From contig CAAGKL010000225.1 of NCBI GenBank assembly GCA_900770405.1, positions 1 through 10,135 on the forward strand: a stretch of 10,135 bases of DNA, written 5' to 3'. This document shows, one piece after another, positions 1-6,479 of the stretch. Source of the DNA: Clostridia bacterium. Lineage in GTDB: Bacteria > Bacillota > Clostridia > UBA1381. Positions within the stretch are counted from its first letter, which is position 1; each line of letters starts with the position of its first letter. Position numbers and translations under genes: made by a program. Below the pieces are notes generated by a model. It made no database searches and had not been told where the DNA came from. It was given only the letters and a program-made list of their open reading frames with translations.

Positions 1-624
1 GTCGGCGATGACGAGCTTTTGAAAATAGCCCCAGAGCATCAGCAGAATACCGCTCACGGCGCGGTCATAGCTGAAGGTGTGCTTTTCGCGCAGCTGGTGG
101 ATAAGGTTTTGCGACCGCTCGATCGGCCCTGCCACAAGCTGTGGGAAAAAGGATACAAAGAGCGCATAGCGCAGAAGATTTTTCTCGTGCGCAATGTCGC
201 CGCGGTAGACGTCGACCGTGTAGCCGAGCGCCTGGAAGGTGTAGAAGGATATTCCCACCGGAAGAATCACGTCAAAGCGCGGGCTCACGGGCGTGATGTG
301 CAAAAGCGCGAGCAGTGAATTTACGTTGTCGACCGTGAAATAGAAGTACTTGAAAAAGAACAGAATCAGCAAATTCACGGCAAAATTCAGCCCGACGGCG
401 GCTTTACGCGCACGGGGATTCTCGGTTTTCGAGATTACAAGCCCGCCCAGCCACGTGAAAAACGTCGACGCCGCCATAAGCAGCGCATAGCGCGGATTCC
501 AGCACATATAAAAATAATAGCTCGCGCCCAGAAGCCACAAGTACCTGATTTTATGCGGTATTAAGAAGTAGACCAGCGTCACTGCCGGGAAGAAAATCAG
601 AAACTCAAGTGAGTTAAAGAGCAT
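1..624 (-). CDS. MBOAT family O-acyltransferase (AlgI/DltB-like), 5' part only
   Basis: The frame is open from an ATG at 624 to the window edge, giving the first 208 residues of a protein that normally has about 450-500. The start is supported by an AAGGAGA ribosome site. Seen: an N-terminus MLFNSLEFLIFF, several hydrophobic segments (about 6-24, 27-42, 47-65, 78-98), then PVGISFYTFQALGY (122-135), PQLVAGPIER (161-170) and GYFQKLVIAD (199-208). These are hallmark stretches of membrane-bound O-acyltransferases of the AlgI group, which move acyl groups (usually acetyl) across the membrane onto exported polysaccharides. The catalytic His lies beyond the edge and cannot be checked. It begins 45 bases after mnmG on the same strand with no convincing terminator between, so co-transcription is likely. 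The polymer substrate cannot be told; a DHHW/AlgJ-like partner would be expected further left. Confidence 0.93.
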   Translation of the reverse strand, partial: MLFNSLEFLIFFPAVTLVYFLIPHKIRYLWLLGASYYFYMCWNPRYALLMAASTFFTWLGGLVISKTENPRARKAAVGLNFAVNLLILFFFKYFYFTVDNVNSLLALLHITPVSPRFDVILPVGISFYTFQALGYTVDVYRGDIAHEKNLLRYALFVSFFPQLVAGPIERSQNLIHQLREKHTFSYDRAVSGILLMLWGYFQKLVIAD

Positions 625-669
625 AAAAAATCTCCTTACCTGCCGAATTGCGGCAATTTATCGGTAGTT

Positions 670-2532
670 TTATTGCGCCTCCAGATAGATTATCAGCACC
701 GAAATATCGGCGGGTGACACGCCCGAAATGCGCGACGCCTGCCCGAGCGAGCGGGGTCTGATTTTATCGAGCTTCTGCCGCGCCTCGATGCGCAGCCCGC
801 GGATTGCGCCGTAGTCAATATCGTTGGGCAGCGGGCGGCTTTCCAGCTTTATGAACTGCTCCGCCTGGCGCAGCTGGCGCTTTATGTAGCCGTCGTATTT
901 GACCTTGATTTCGACCTCCTCGCGCACGTCTGCCGGGAGGTCGGGACGGTTTTTGTCCGCCGGCGCGAGCATTTCGTAGCTTATGCCCGGGCGGCGCAAA
1001 ATTTCCGCAAGCCGCGCCCCGGAGGAAATCTCCGTCGTGCCGGCGGCTGCCAAAATCGGGTTCACGTCCCCCGGTGCGAGCGTCACGCCCTCGATGCGCG
1101 AAAGCTCCGCGTTTATCAGTTCCTGCTTTTTTAAAAATTTAGCATAGCGCTCATCGCCGATCAGCCCGACGCGCCTGCCGATGGGCGTGAGCCGTTCGTC
1201 GGCGTTGTCCTGCCGCAAAAGCAGGCGGTATTCTGAGCGCGAGGTCATCATTCGGTAGGGCTCGTTTGTGCCCTTGGTCACAAGGTCATCGATGAGCGTG
1301 CCGATATAGCCGTCAGAGCGGCGCAGTATCATCGGCTCGCGCCCGGCGAGCTTCAGCGCAGCATTTATCCCCGCGACGAGCCCCTGTGCGCCCGCCTCCT
1401 CGTAGCCGCTCGTTCCGTTGAACTGCCCGGCGCCGTACAGCCCGCCGATTTTCTTGAATTCCAGCGTCGGGTACAGCTGTGTCGGGTCGCAGCAGTCGTA
1501 TTCAATCGCATACGCCGGGCGCATAATCTCGACATTTTCGAGCCCGGCAATTGTGCGCAGCATTTCGACCTGGACATCCTCGGGCAGCCCGGTAGAGATG
1601 CCCTGGGCGTACATTTCGCGCGTGTCGAGCCCCATCGGCTCTATGAAAAGCTGGTGGCGCGGCTTGTCGGCAAAGCGCACGACCTTGTCCTCGATTGACG
1701 GGCAGTAACGCGCGCCGACGCCCATCACGCGCCCAGAATACATCGGCGCTTTTGTGATATTATCGCGGATGATTTGGTGCGTATGCGCGTTTGTGTAGGT
1801 CACATAGCAGAGCGCACGGTTTTCACCGGGTGTCTCTGTCTCGAAGGAAAAGGGCACGACCGGGTTGTCGCCGCCCTCCGGCTCCATTTTGGAAAAATCA
1901 AGGCTGTCCGCGTGTATGCGCGCCGGCGTGCCGGTTTTAAAGCGGCGCAGCTCGACGCCGAGCGACTTCAGGCTCTCGGAAAGGCTGTTCGCCGGGAATG
2001 TCCCGTCCGGACCGCTCTCACGCTCGTAATCGCCGATCATAACCTTGCCCTTCAGGTACGTGCCCGAGCAGACGATGACCGCGCGTGCGCCGTAGAGCGT
2101 CCCCAGATGCGTCCGTACTGCGCAGACCGCGCCGTCCTTTGCGAGCACCTCGGTGATTTCAGCCTGCTTGAGGTGGAGATTTTTCTGCGTCTCGAGCCGC
2201 TTTTTCATCTCGCGGTGATAGCTTTTCCGGTCAATCTGCGCGCGCAGCGAATGAACCGCCGGGCCTTTGCCGCGGTTTAAAAGTTTGGACTGGATAAAGG
2301 TCGCGTCGGCAGCCTTGCCCATTTCGCCGCCGAGCGCGTCGATTTCGCGCACCAGATGCCCCTTTGCCGTACCGCCGATGCTCGGATTGCAGGGGAGATT
2401 TCCCACGGCGTCAAGGCTTATCGAAAAAATCACGGTGCGCATACCGAGCCTTGCACAGGCAAGCGCCGCCTCGCAGCCGGCATGCCCCGCGCCGATTACT
2501 GCGACATCAAAATTATCAATCGTATCAGACAA
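670..2532 (-). CDS. mnmG: tRNA uridine-5-carboxymethylaminomethyl(34) synthesis enzyme MnmG (GidA)
   Basis: MnmG is the FAD-containing partner of MnmE. Together they install (carboxymethyl)aminomethyl groups on C5 of wobble U34 in a subset of tRNAs, using methylene-tetrahydrofolate and NADH in the cytoplasm. The 620 residues match full family length. Visible motifs are the dinucleotide-binding GAGHAG (14-19), PCNPSIGG with Cys48, GKGPAVHSLRAQID (89-101), RYCPSIEDK with Cys277 (both cysteines correspond to the conserved pair of E. coli MnmG), and GQFNGTSGYEEA in the C-terminal half. The start is TTG at 2532-2530; no ATG or GTG fits, and an AAGGAGAG site at 2548-2541 lies about 8 bases upstream, inside the end of the preceding gene. 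Only two bases separate it from the yesL-like stop codon, indicating translational coupling. Its usual neighbours mnmE and rsmG are absent here. Confidence 0.98.
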   Translation of the reverse strand: MSDTIDNFDVAVIGAGHAGCEAALACARLGMRTVIFSISLDAVGNLPCNPSIGGTAKGHLVREIDALGGEMGKAADATFIQSKLLNRGKGPAVHSLRAQIDRKSYHREMKKRLETQKNLHLKQAEITEVLAKDGAVCAVRTHLGTLYGARAVIVCSGTYLKGKVMIGDYERESGPDGTFPANSLSESLKSLGVELRRFKTGTPARIHADSLDFSKMEPEGGDNPVVPFSFETETPGENRALCYVTYTNAHTHQIIRDNITKAPMYSGRVMGVGARYCPSIEDKVVRFADKPRHQLFIEPMGLDTREMYAQGISTGLPEDVQVEMLRTIAGLENVEIMRPAYAIEYDCCDPTQLYPTLEFKKIGGLYGAGQFNGTSGYEEAGAQGLVAGINAALKLAGREPMILRRSDGYIGTLIDDLVTKGTNEPYRMMTSRSEYRLLLRQDNADERLTPIGRRVGLIGDERYAKFLKKQELINAELSRIEGVTLAPGDVNPILAAAGTTEISSGARLAEILRRPGISYEMLAPADKNRPDLPADVREEVEIKVKYDGYIKRQLRQAEQFIKLESRPLPNDIDYGAIRGLRIEARQKLDKIRPRSLGQASRISGVSPADISVLIIYLEAQ

Positions 2533-2534
2533 GG

Positions 2535-3404
2535 TTATATCTCTCCTTCATCGGGTTCATCGTAGGTAATCTGCGGCGCTTTCGGCAGAAGCTTTTTCTC
2601 GACTGCGCGCGCCGCGCTGTACTCAATCGGAAACCGCATCAGCGTCATACCGATGAAGATATTTAAAAACATCGCGAAAACCGGGTTTAAGGTGTTGAAC
2701 ATCAGAAAGCTTATCGCCAGTGTGAGCAGCGTGAGGAATATGCACATCGGCAGCTGCGAAATCGCGAAAATCAGCGCATTTCTGTAAAGGCGGGTGGTTT
2801 TCTCGGTGAAGGTCACCATAAACTGGTAGATGTAATAATGCATAAAGGTGTAGAGCACCAAAAGCGTGCACATCAGGCAGCAGGCGAAGAACCACAGGTT
2901 GTTGCCGGTGCTTTTGTAGGTCATAAAATAGAAGTAAATCCCGTAAATCGCGAGGTAGCTCATCAGAATGTCTACAACCGTCACAATCATTCCCTGCTTG
3001 AAATTTTCCTTGAACCTGTCCTTGAAATCCGACCAGATCCAAGCGTGCTGCTCACGCGTAAAGCAGCGGGTTATGTAGGCATAGCCGGCGGATGCGGGGC
3101 CGCTGCCCCAGAGGAAGAAAATCACTGAGGTAAAGAAAAACCGCAGCATAAGCTGCACCGTCGCGAGCTCCTCGGTGGAGATTGACGGCAGCATCGCCGA
3201 AATCGCGTCGGTGCTCACCGGCGCGAGCATAAACATTATCGCCATGAACGGCAGGCTGCACACGAATGCGAGCATATTCGCCTGCATAAGCTTCCAGAAT
3301 TTGCGCCCGAAAATTTCGAAATAGCGGAAAATGCCCTTTTTCTGCGGCGCGTCCTTGTCGATGCCCGGCCCGGGCTTGTTGTAATTAAAGCTGAAAAGTC
3401 CCAT
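2535..3404 (-). CDS. YesL family (DUF624) membrane protein
   Basis: A 289-residue polytopic membrane protein with about six predicted helices (roughly 42-62, 84-104, 138-160, 170-196, 209-236, 240-257). The best family match by eye is DUF624/YesL: a helix ending in GSGPASAGYAYITR (100-113), followed by a charged amphipathic stretch WSDFKDRFKENFKQG (124-138) and another helix, is the typical pattern. YesL proteins are often found near carbohydrate-utilisation genes in Firmicutes, but their biochemical role is not settled. The ATG start at 3404 follows an AGGAGA site at about 3418-3413. It is the first gene of the minus-strand run and the predicted transcript starts near 3442 from the palindromic promoter. 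The C-terminus is acidic (YDEPDEGEI) and its codons contain the mnmG ribosome site. The family assignment is recognition from sequence, not a profile search. Confidence 0.82.
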   Translation of the reverse strand: MGLFSFNYNKPGPGIDKDAPQKKGIFRYFEIFGRKFWKLMQANMLAFVCSLPFMAIMFMLAPVSTDAISAMLPSISTEELATVQLMLRFFFTSVIFFLWGSGPASAGYAYITRCFTREQHAWIWSDFKDRFKENFKQGMIVTVVDILMSYLAIYGIYFYFMTYKSTGNNLWFFACCLMCTLLVLYTFMHYYIYQFMVTFTEKTTRLYRNALIFAISQLPMCIFLTLLTLAISFLMFNTLNPVFAMFLNIFIGMTLMRFPIEYSAARAVEKKLLPKAPQITYDEPDEGEI

Positions 3405-3447
3405 TTATCTGTTCTCCTTTTATTTTTTGAAAAAAGCTTATCACTCC

Positions 3448-3479
3448 TATTGTATCACAAATCAAACTGTGATACAATA
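3448..3479. promoter_or_regulatory. Perfect 12-bp inverted repeat containing two overlapping divergent promoters
   Basis: TATTGTATCACA (3448-3459) and TGTGATACAATA (3468-3479) are exact reverse complements around an 8-base centre. On the plus strand TTGTAT (3450-3455), a 17-base spacer and TACAAT (3473-3478) resemble a sigma-A promoter. By symmetry the minus strand has TTGTAT (3477-3472), 17 bases and TACAAT (3454-3449). Predicted starts are near 3485 for the pseudouridine synthase gene and near 3442 for the yesL-mnmG run. Each -10 overlaps the -35 of the other strand, so polymerase binding should be mutually exclusive. A dimeric repressor operator at the same site is an equally open reading. 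Confidence 0.7.
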
Positions 3480-3515
3480 TATATCAGAAAATATTTTTAA
3501 AGGATTTTGTGAATT

Positions 3516-4469
3516 ATGCGTGAATTTACGGTCGGAAAAAATGACGCGGGCAAGCGGCTCGACAAGCTGCTTGCAAGGCTTATGCCGCAGCTGCCCCCGG
3601 CGATGCTCTATAAGGGGCTGCGCAAGGACTGCGTGCGTGTGAACGGCAGGCACGTGCGCGACGGCGCGTACAAGACGGTGTGCGGCGATGTGTTGACGCT
3701 GTATTTTAAGGACGAATTTTTTGAAAAATCCGCCGCGCCCGAGCATTTTATGAGCCTTAACCCACAGCTTTCGGTTGTTTACGAGGACGAAAATATCCTC
3801 TTGTGCAACAAGCCGCAGGGGCTGTGTGTGCACGAGGACGAAAACGGCAGCGGCGCAAATCTTATCGACTACATAAAGTGCTATCTGTGGAAAAAGGGCG
3901 AATACCTGCCCGAGCGCGAGCAGAGCTTTGCGCCGGCGCTGTGCAACAGGATCGACCGCAACACGAGCGGGCTTGTGATTGCGGCGAAAAACGCCGAGGC
4001 GCTGCGGATTATGAATGAAAAAATCAAGAGCCGCGAGGTAAAAAAATATTATCTGTGCGCGGTGCTTGGCAGAATGCCGAAAAAGAGCGACACCCTGACG
4101 GCGTATCTGCGCCGCGATGAGCGCAGAAAGCAGGTCTACGTCACCGACGAGCCGCGCCCCGGCGCGAAAACCGCGGTTACGCGATACCGCGTGCTTGCCG
4201 AGAACGGGAAGTATTCGCTTTTGGAAATCGGGCTTGAGACGGGCAGAACGCACCAGATCCGTGCCCAGCTTGCGCACATCGGGCATCCGCTCGTCGGCGA
4301 CGGGAAATACGGCAGGGGCGACGAAAACAAGGCGGCGGGGATTTTCCGCCAGGCGCTGTGCGCATATCGGCTGCGGTTCGATTTTGCCGGCGATTCCGGC
4401 GTGCTCGGATACCTTCGCGGCAGGGAATTTGAGGTGGAAAAGCCGCCGTTTTGCGATTTATTTAAATAA
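3516..4469 (+). CDS. RluA family pseudouridine synthase (RluC/RluD-like)
   Basis: This enzyme isomerises specific uridines in RNA, most often 23S rRNA, to pseudouridine. The 317-residue protein begins with an S4-type RNA-binding domain (about 12-65, with the typical CVRVNGRHV at 39-47). The catalytic domain follows (about 83-310): YEDENILLCNKPQG (89-102), NRIDRNTSG (144-152) with the predicted nucleophile Asp147, KKYYLC, and ETGRTHQIRAQLAHIGHPLVGD near the C-terminus. The family hallmark is usually HRLD-x-x-TSG; here His and Leu are replaced by Asn and Ile, while the essential Asp and Arg are kept. The ATG start at 3516 has a modest AAAGGA site at 3499-3504. It is transcribed away from the yesL-mnmG run and is followed directly by a terminator, so it is probably monocistronic. 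The target uridine cannot be predicted. Confidence 0.95.
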   Translation: MREFTVGKNDAGKRLDKLLARLMPQLPPAMLYKGLRKDCVRVNGRHVRDGAYKTVCGDVLTLYFKDEFFEKSAAPEHFMSLNPQLSVVYEDENILLCNKPQGLCVHEDENGSGANLIDYIKCYLWKKGEYLPEREQSFAPALCNRIDRNTSGLVIAAKNAEALRIMNEKIKSREVKKYYLCAVLGRMPKKSDTLTAYLRRDERRKQVYVTDEPRPGAKTAVTRYRVLAENGKYSLLEIGLETGRTHQIRAQLAHIGHPLVGDGKYGRGDENKAAGIFRQALCAYRLRFDFAGDSGVLGYLRGREFEVEKPPFCDLFK

Positions 4470-4475
4470 TAAAAC

Positions 4476-4525
4476 AGGCTGTTCAAAAAGTCAACCGACT
4501 TTTTGAACAGCCTTTGCTTTTTTGT
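4476..4525. terminator. Rho-independent terminator, probably bidirectional, between convergent genes
   Basis: A perfect 17-bp stem: AGGCTGTTCAAAAAGTC (4476-4492), a 4-base loop AACC, and its exact complement at 4497-4513. On the plus strand it is followed by TTGCTTTTTT. On the minus strand the stem is followed by GTTTTATTATTT. It lies just 6 bases after the pseudouridine synthase stop codon and about 46 bases past the metA stop on the other strand, so it can end both transcripts. Confidence 0.93.
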
Positions 4526-4571
4526 GGATAGGAAAAAGCTTTGGGACACCCGACAGCGCACACAGATACGC

Positions 4572-5489
4572 TTATTTAATGGTGTCAATGTCATAGGGCG
4601 TAATTTGGTAGACGAAATAATTGAGCCAGTTGGAAAAAAGCAGACTCGCGTGCGAGCGCCAGCGCATAACCGGCTTTTTTGCCGGGTTGTCGCCCGGGAA
4701 GTAATTTTTCGGGATTTCGGGGTTTATGCCGCGCTCGAGGTCGCGGCGGTATTCGTTCGCGAGCGTGTCGGCGTCGTATTCCGAGTGCCCCGTCACGAAA
4801 ATCCGCCTGCCACCCTTGGTGAAGATTATATACGCCCCCGCCTCGTCCGACTCGGCTAAAATTTCGAGCTCGCGCACCTTTTTTATGTCCTCGCGCCGAA
4901 CCTCGGTGTAGCGCGAATGGGGCGCATAAAATTCGCTGTCAAAACCGCGCACCAGCTTTGCCGTCGGGCGGTTCACGCGGTGGGAAAATACGCCCGAGCA
5001 CTTCTTTTCGAGTGTGTACTTAGGCACGCCGTAGTGGTAGAAAATCCCCGCCTGCGCCGCCCAGCAGATATGTAGGGTGGAGGTGACGTTGGTTTTCGAC
5101 CACTCCATAATCTCACACAGCTCGTCCCAGTAGTCGACGTCACCGAAATCGAGGTTTTCGACCGGTGCGCCGGTTATAATCATACCGTCGTATTTTTGAG
5201 ATTTTATATCGTCAAAACTTTTGTAAAAGGTCGCAAGATGCTCCGCCGAGGTGTTTTTTGACGTGTGCGAGCGCATCGTCACGAGATCGATTTCGACGTG
5301 CAGCGGCGAATTTGACAAAAGCCGCAAAAGCTGGGTCTCGGTCGTGATTTTGGTGGGCATAAGGTTGACCACCGCAATGCGCAGCGGGCGAATGTCCTGG
5401 TGCATCGCGCGCTTTTCGCTCATTACAAAAACATTTTCCCCGCGCAGCTGCTTTGTTGCCGGGAGCTTGTCCGGAACTCTTATAGGCAT
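4572..5489 (-). CDS. metA: Homoserine O-acyltransferase MetA, predicted acetyl-CoA-dependent (MetAA type)
   Basis: MetA activates the hydroxyl of L-homoserine for methionine synthesis. Counting from the family-typical N-terminus MPIRVPD, the 305-residue protein shows NLMPTKI (42-48), TGAPVE (106-111), the catalytic Cys142 in HICWAAQAG, APHSRY (189-194), GHSEYD with His235 and Glu237, and the WRSHASLLFSNWLNYFVYQ signature near the end. Work on Bacillus cereus MetA showed that Glu at position 111 selects acetyl-CoA and Gly selects succinyl-CoA. Glu111 here predicts O-acetylhomoserine as product. An upstream in-frame TTG at 5498 would add three residues, but it lies one base from the GGAGG site, whereas ATG at 5489 is 10 bases away. 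The gene stands alone; no SAM riboswitch or T-box was recognised in the leader, which instead holds a hairpin array. Confidence 0.96.
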   Translation of the reverse strand: MPIRVPDKLPATKQLRGENVFVMSEKRAMHQDIRPLRIAVVNLMPTKITTETQLLRLLSNSPLHVEIDLVTMRSHTSKNTSAEHLATFYKSFDDIKSQKYDGMIITGAPVENLDFGDVDYWDELCEIMEWSKTNVTSTLHICWAAQAGIFYHYGVPKYTLEKKCSGVFSHRVNRPTAKLVRGFDSEFYAPHSRYTEVRREDIKKVRELEILAESDEAGAYIIFTKGGRRIFVTGHSEYDADTLANEYRRDLERGINPEIPKNYFPGDNPAKKPVMRWRSHASLLFSNWLNYFVYQITPYDIDTIK

Positions 5490-5499
5490 ATTTAACAAT

Positions 5500-5504
5500 C
5501 CTCC
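5500..5504 (-). promoter_or_regulatory. Ribosome binding site of metA (decides the start)
   Basis: GGAGG reads 5504-5500 on the minus strand. It is 10 bases before ATG at 5489, which gives the conserved MPIRVPD start, and only one base before the alternative TTG at 5498. This rules against the longer reading. Confidence 0.8.
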
Positions 5505-5510
5505 ATTATA

Positions 5511-5598
5511 ATGCGTCGAAGGCGCATTTTACGCACCCGAAAGGGTGCAATTCACGAAGCCGCAGGCTTAAATTCACGCGCCGCAAGGCGCAATTCAC
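5511..5598. repeat. Array of four small hairpins joined by AATTCAC linkers
   Basis: Four short inverted repeats follow each other with a period of about 21-23 bases: ATGCG...CGCAT (5511-5527), GCACCC-GAAA-GGGTGC (5533-5548), AAGCC-GCA-GGCTT (5557-5569) and GCGCC-GCAA-GGCGC (5578-5591). The stems differ in sequence while the linker AATTCAC is identical at 5549-5555, 5571-5577 and 5592-5598; a degenerate copy, ATTTTAC, sits at 5526-5532. As plus-strand RNA, two loops are GNRA tetraloops (GAAA, GCAA). On the minus strand the array falls in the predicted metA 5' leader. Function is unknown. Confidence 0.85.
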
Positions 5599-5622
5599 CG
5601 CTCAAACCTGCTCCTCAAGCCC

Positions 5623-5651
5623 ATTATAACACAATCCGGCGGCATACACAA
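5623..5651 (-). promoter_or_regulatory. Candidate metA promoter with extended -10
   Basis: On the minus strand, TTGTGT (5651-5646), a 17-base spacer and TATAAT (5628-5623) preceded by TGT form an extended -10 sigma-A promoter. Transcription would begin near 5616, giving a leader of about 125 bases that contains the hairpin array. The -35 is only a partial match. Confidence 0.55.
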
Positions 5652-5719
5652 GAATAAATTTTTTTCTGCCGTGAAATAATAACGCAGTATAAATTTTTAA
5701 AATTAACGGAGGTGTTCAC

Positions 5720-6424
5720 GTGGAGGAGGAAAACACAAACAACGGCGGCGACGAAAAGGAGCGGCGCGAGAACATAATCGAGTGTGGCATCGTCGAGACG
5801 AGCAATAGCCGCGCGCGGATACGCAGCCTTAACATAATCGGCACAATCGAGGGGCATAACCTGCTGCCGTCGGGCACAAAAACAACAAAATACGAGCACG
5901 TTCTGCCGCAGCTTGTCGCGGTCGAGGAGGACGACGGGGTCGAGGGGCTTTTGATCCTTTTAAATACCGTCGGCGGCGATGTCGAGGCGGGGCTTGCCAT
6001 TGCGGAAATGATAAGCGGTATGCGCAAGCCGACCGTGTCGCTGGTACTCGGCGGCAGCCATTCCATCGGCGTGCCGCTCGCGGTCGCGGCGGACAAATCC
6101 TTCATCGTTCCCTCTGCGACGATGACAATTCACCCGATGCGGATAAACGGCGTTGTAATCGGCGTTTTGCAGACCTTTCAGTATCTTACGAAGATGCAGG
6201 ACCGGATTATAGACTTTATTGTGCGCAATTCCAACATCGCCTATGACGAATTTAAGCGGCTGATGCTGACGACCGACGAAATCGCAAACGACGTCGGCAG
6301 CGTGCTCTTCGGCGAGCAGGCGGTGGAATGCGGGCTGATTGATGCCGTGGGCGGGCTCGATGACGCACTTTGCGCACTTTATGATATGATTGACGAAAAT
6401 AAAAAAAATTCCCCCTTGAAATAA
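5720..6424 (+). CDS. tepA: TepA/YmfB-type ClpP-like serine protease
   Basis: This is a cytoplasmic member of the ClpP (S14) fold. It matches the Firmicute TepA (YmfB) group rather than housekeeping ClpP. The 234 residues show a charged, low-complexity N-terminus (1-20), NTVGGDVEAGLAIAEM (82-97), the nucleophile region GGSHSIG (111-117, predicted Ser115), TIHPMR with predicted His138, and GEQAVECGLIDAVGG (198-212). In an ungapped alignment to E. coli ClpP the third triad residue, Asp171, falls on Gly193, with Asp191 two residues away. From memory, B. subtilis TepA has the same pattern. TepA was named for a proposed role in protein export in B. subtilis, but its substrates are unclear. The start is GTG at 5720, seven bases after GGAGG at 5708-5712. 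It diverges from metA and aroC follows from its own promoter. A weak TATAAA at 5688-5693 is the only promoter candidate seen. Confidence 0.9.
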   Translation: MEEENTNNGGDEKERRENIIECGIVETSNSRARIRSLNIIGTIEGHNLLPSGTKTTKYEHVLPQLVAVEEDDGVEGLLILLNTVGGDVEAGLAIAEMISGMRKPTVSLVLGGSHSIGVPLAVAADKSFIVPSATMTIHPMRINGVVIGVLQTFQYLTKMQDRIIDFIVRNSNIAYDEFKRLMLTTDEIANDVGSVLFGEQAVECGLIDAVGGLDDALCALYDMIDENKKNSPLK

Positions 6425-6444
6425 CCGCGCCGATATGCTAAAAT
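6416..6444 (+). promoter_or_regulatory. aroC promoter overlapping the tepA stop codon
   Basis: TTGAAA (6416-6421), a 17-base spacer and TAAAAT (6439-6444) preceded by TGC make a strong sigma-A promoter with an extended -10. The -35 lies in the last codons of tepA. Transcription is expected near 6451, about 29 bases before the aroC start codon. Confidence 0.75.
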
Positions 6445-6479
6445 GGTTTTAAAGTTTGACTTTGAAGGAAGTTTTTGGT

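Noticed and set aside
641..655. Terminator between mnmG and the MBOAT gene (TGCCG/CGGCA hairpin)
   Set aside because: The stem is only 5 bp, and the downstream T run lies after the ribosome site of the next gene, so it fits a leader sequence better than a terminator.
1774..2280. Plus-strand open frame of 168 codons inside mnmG
   Set aside because: mnmG on the other strand has full-length conserved motifs throughout this interval; the plus-strand frame has no recognisable domain or ribosome site.
3455..3472. A CRP-type site in the palindrome
   Set aside because: The half sites are inverted relative to CRP: TCACA comes first and TGTGA second with 8 bases between, not TGTGA-N6-TCACA.
3462..4286. 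Minus-strand open frame of 274 codons opposite the pseudouridine synthase
   Set aside because: It is a shadow of a well-supported gene, with atypical composition and no motif.
5504..5513. The palindrome CATTATAATG as a second metA promoter or a bidirectional -10
   Set aside because: No matching -35 is found at suitable spacing on either strand, and a start from it on the minus strand would exclude the ribosome site.
5511..5598. The hairpin array as a CRISPR array
   Set aside because: The constant element is only 7 bases, the variable parts are 13-17 bases and self-complementary, and no cas gene is nearby.
5490..5622. A SAM riboswitch or T-box in the metA leader
   Set aside because: No S-box or SAM-II/III core and no T-box motif (TGGNACCGCG-like) was found; only the small hairpins are present.
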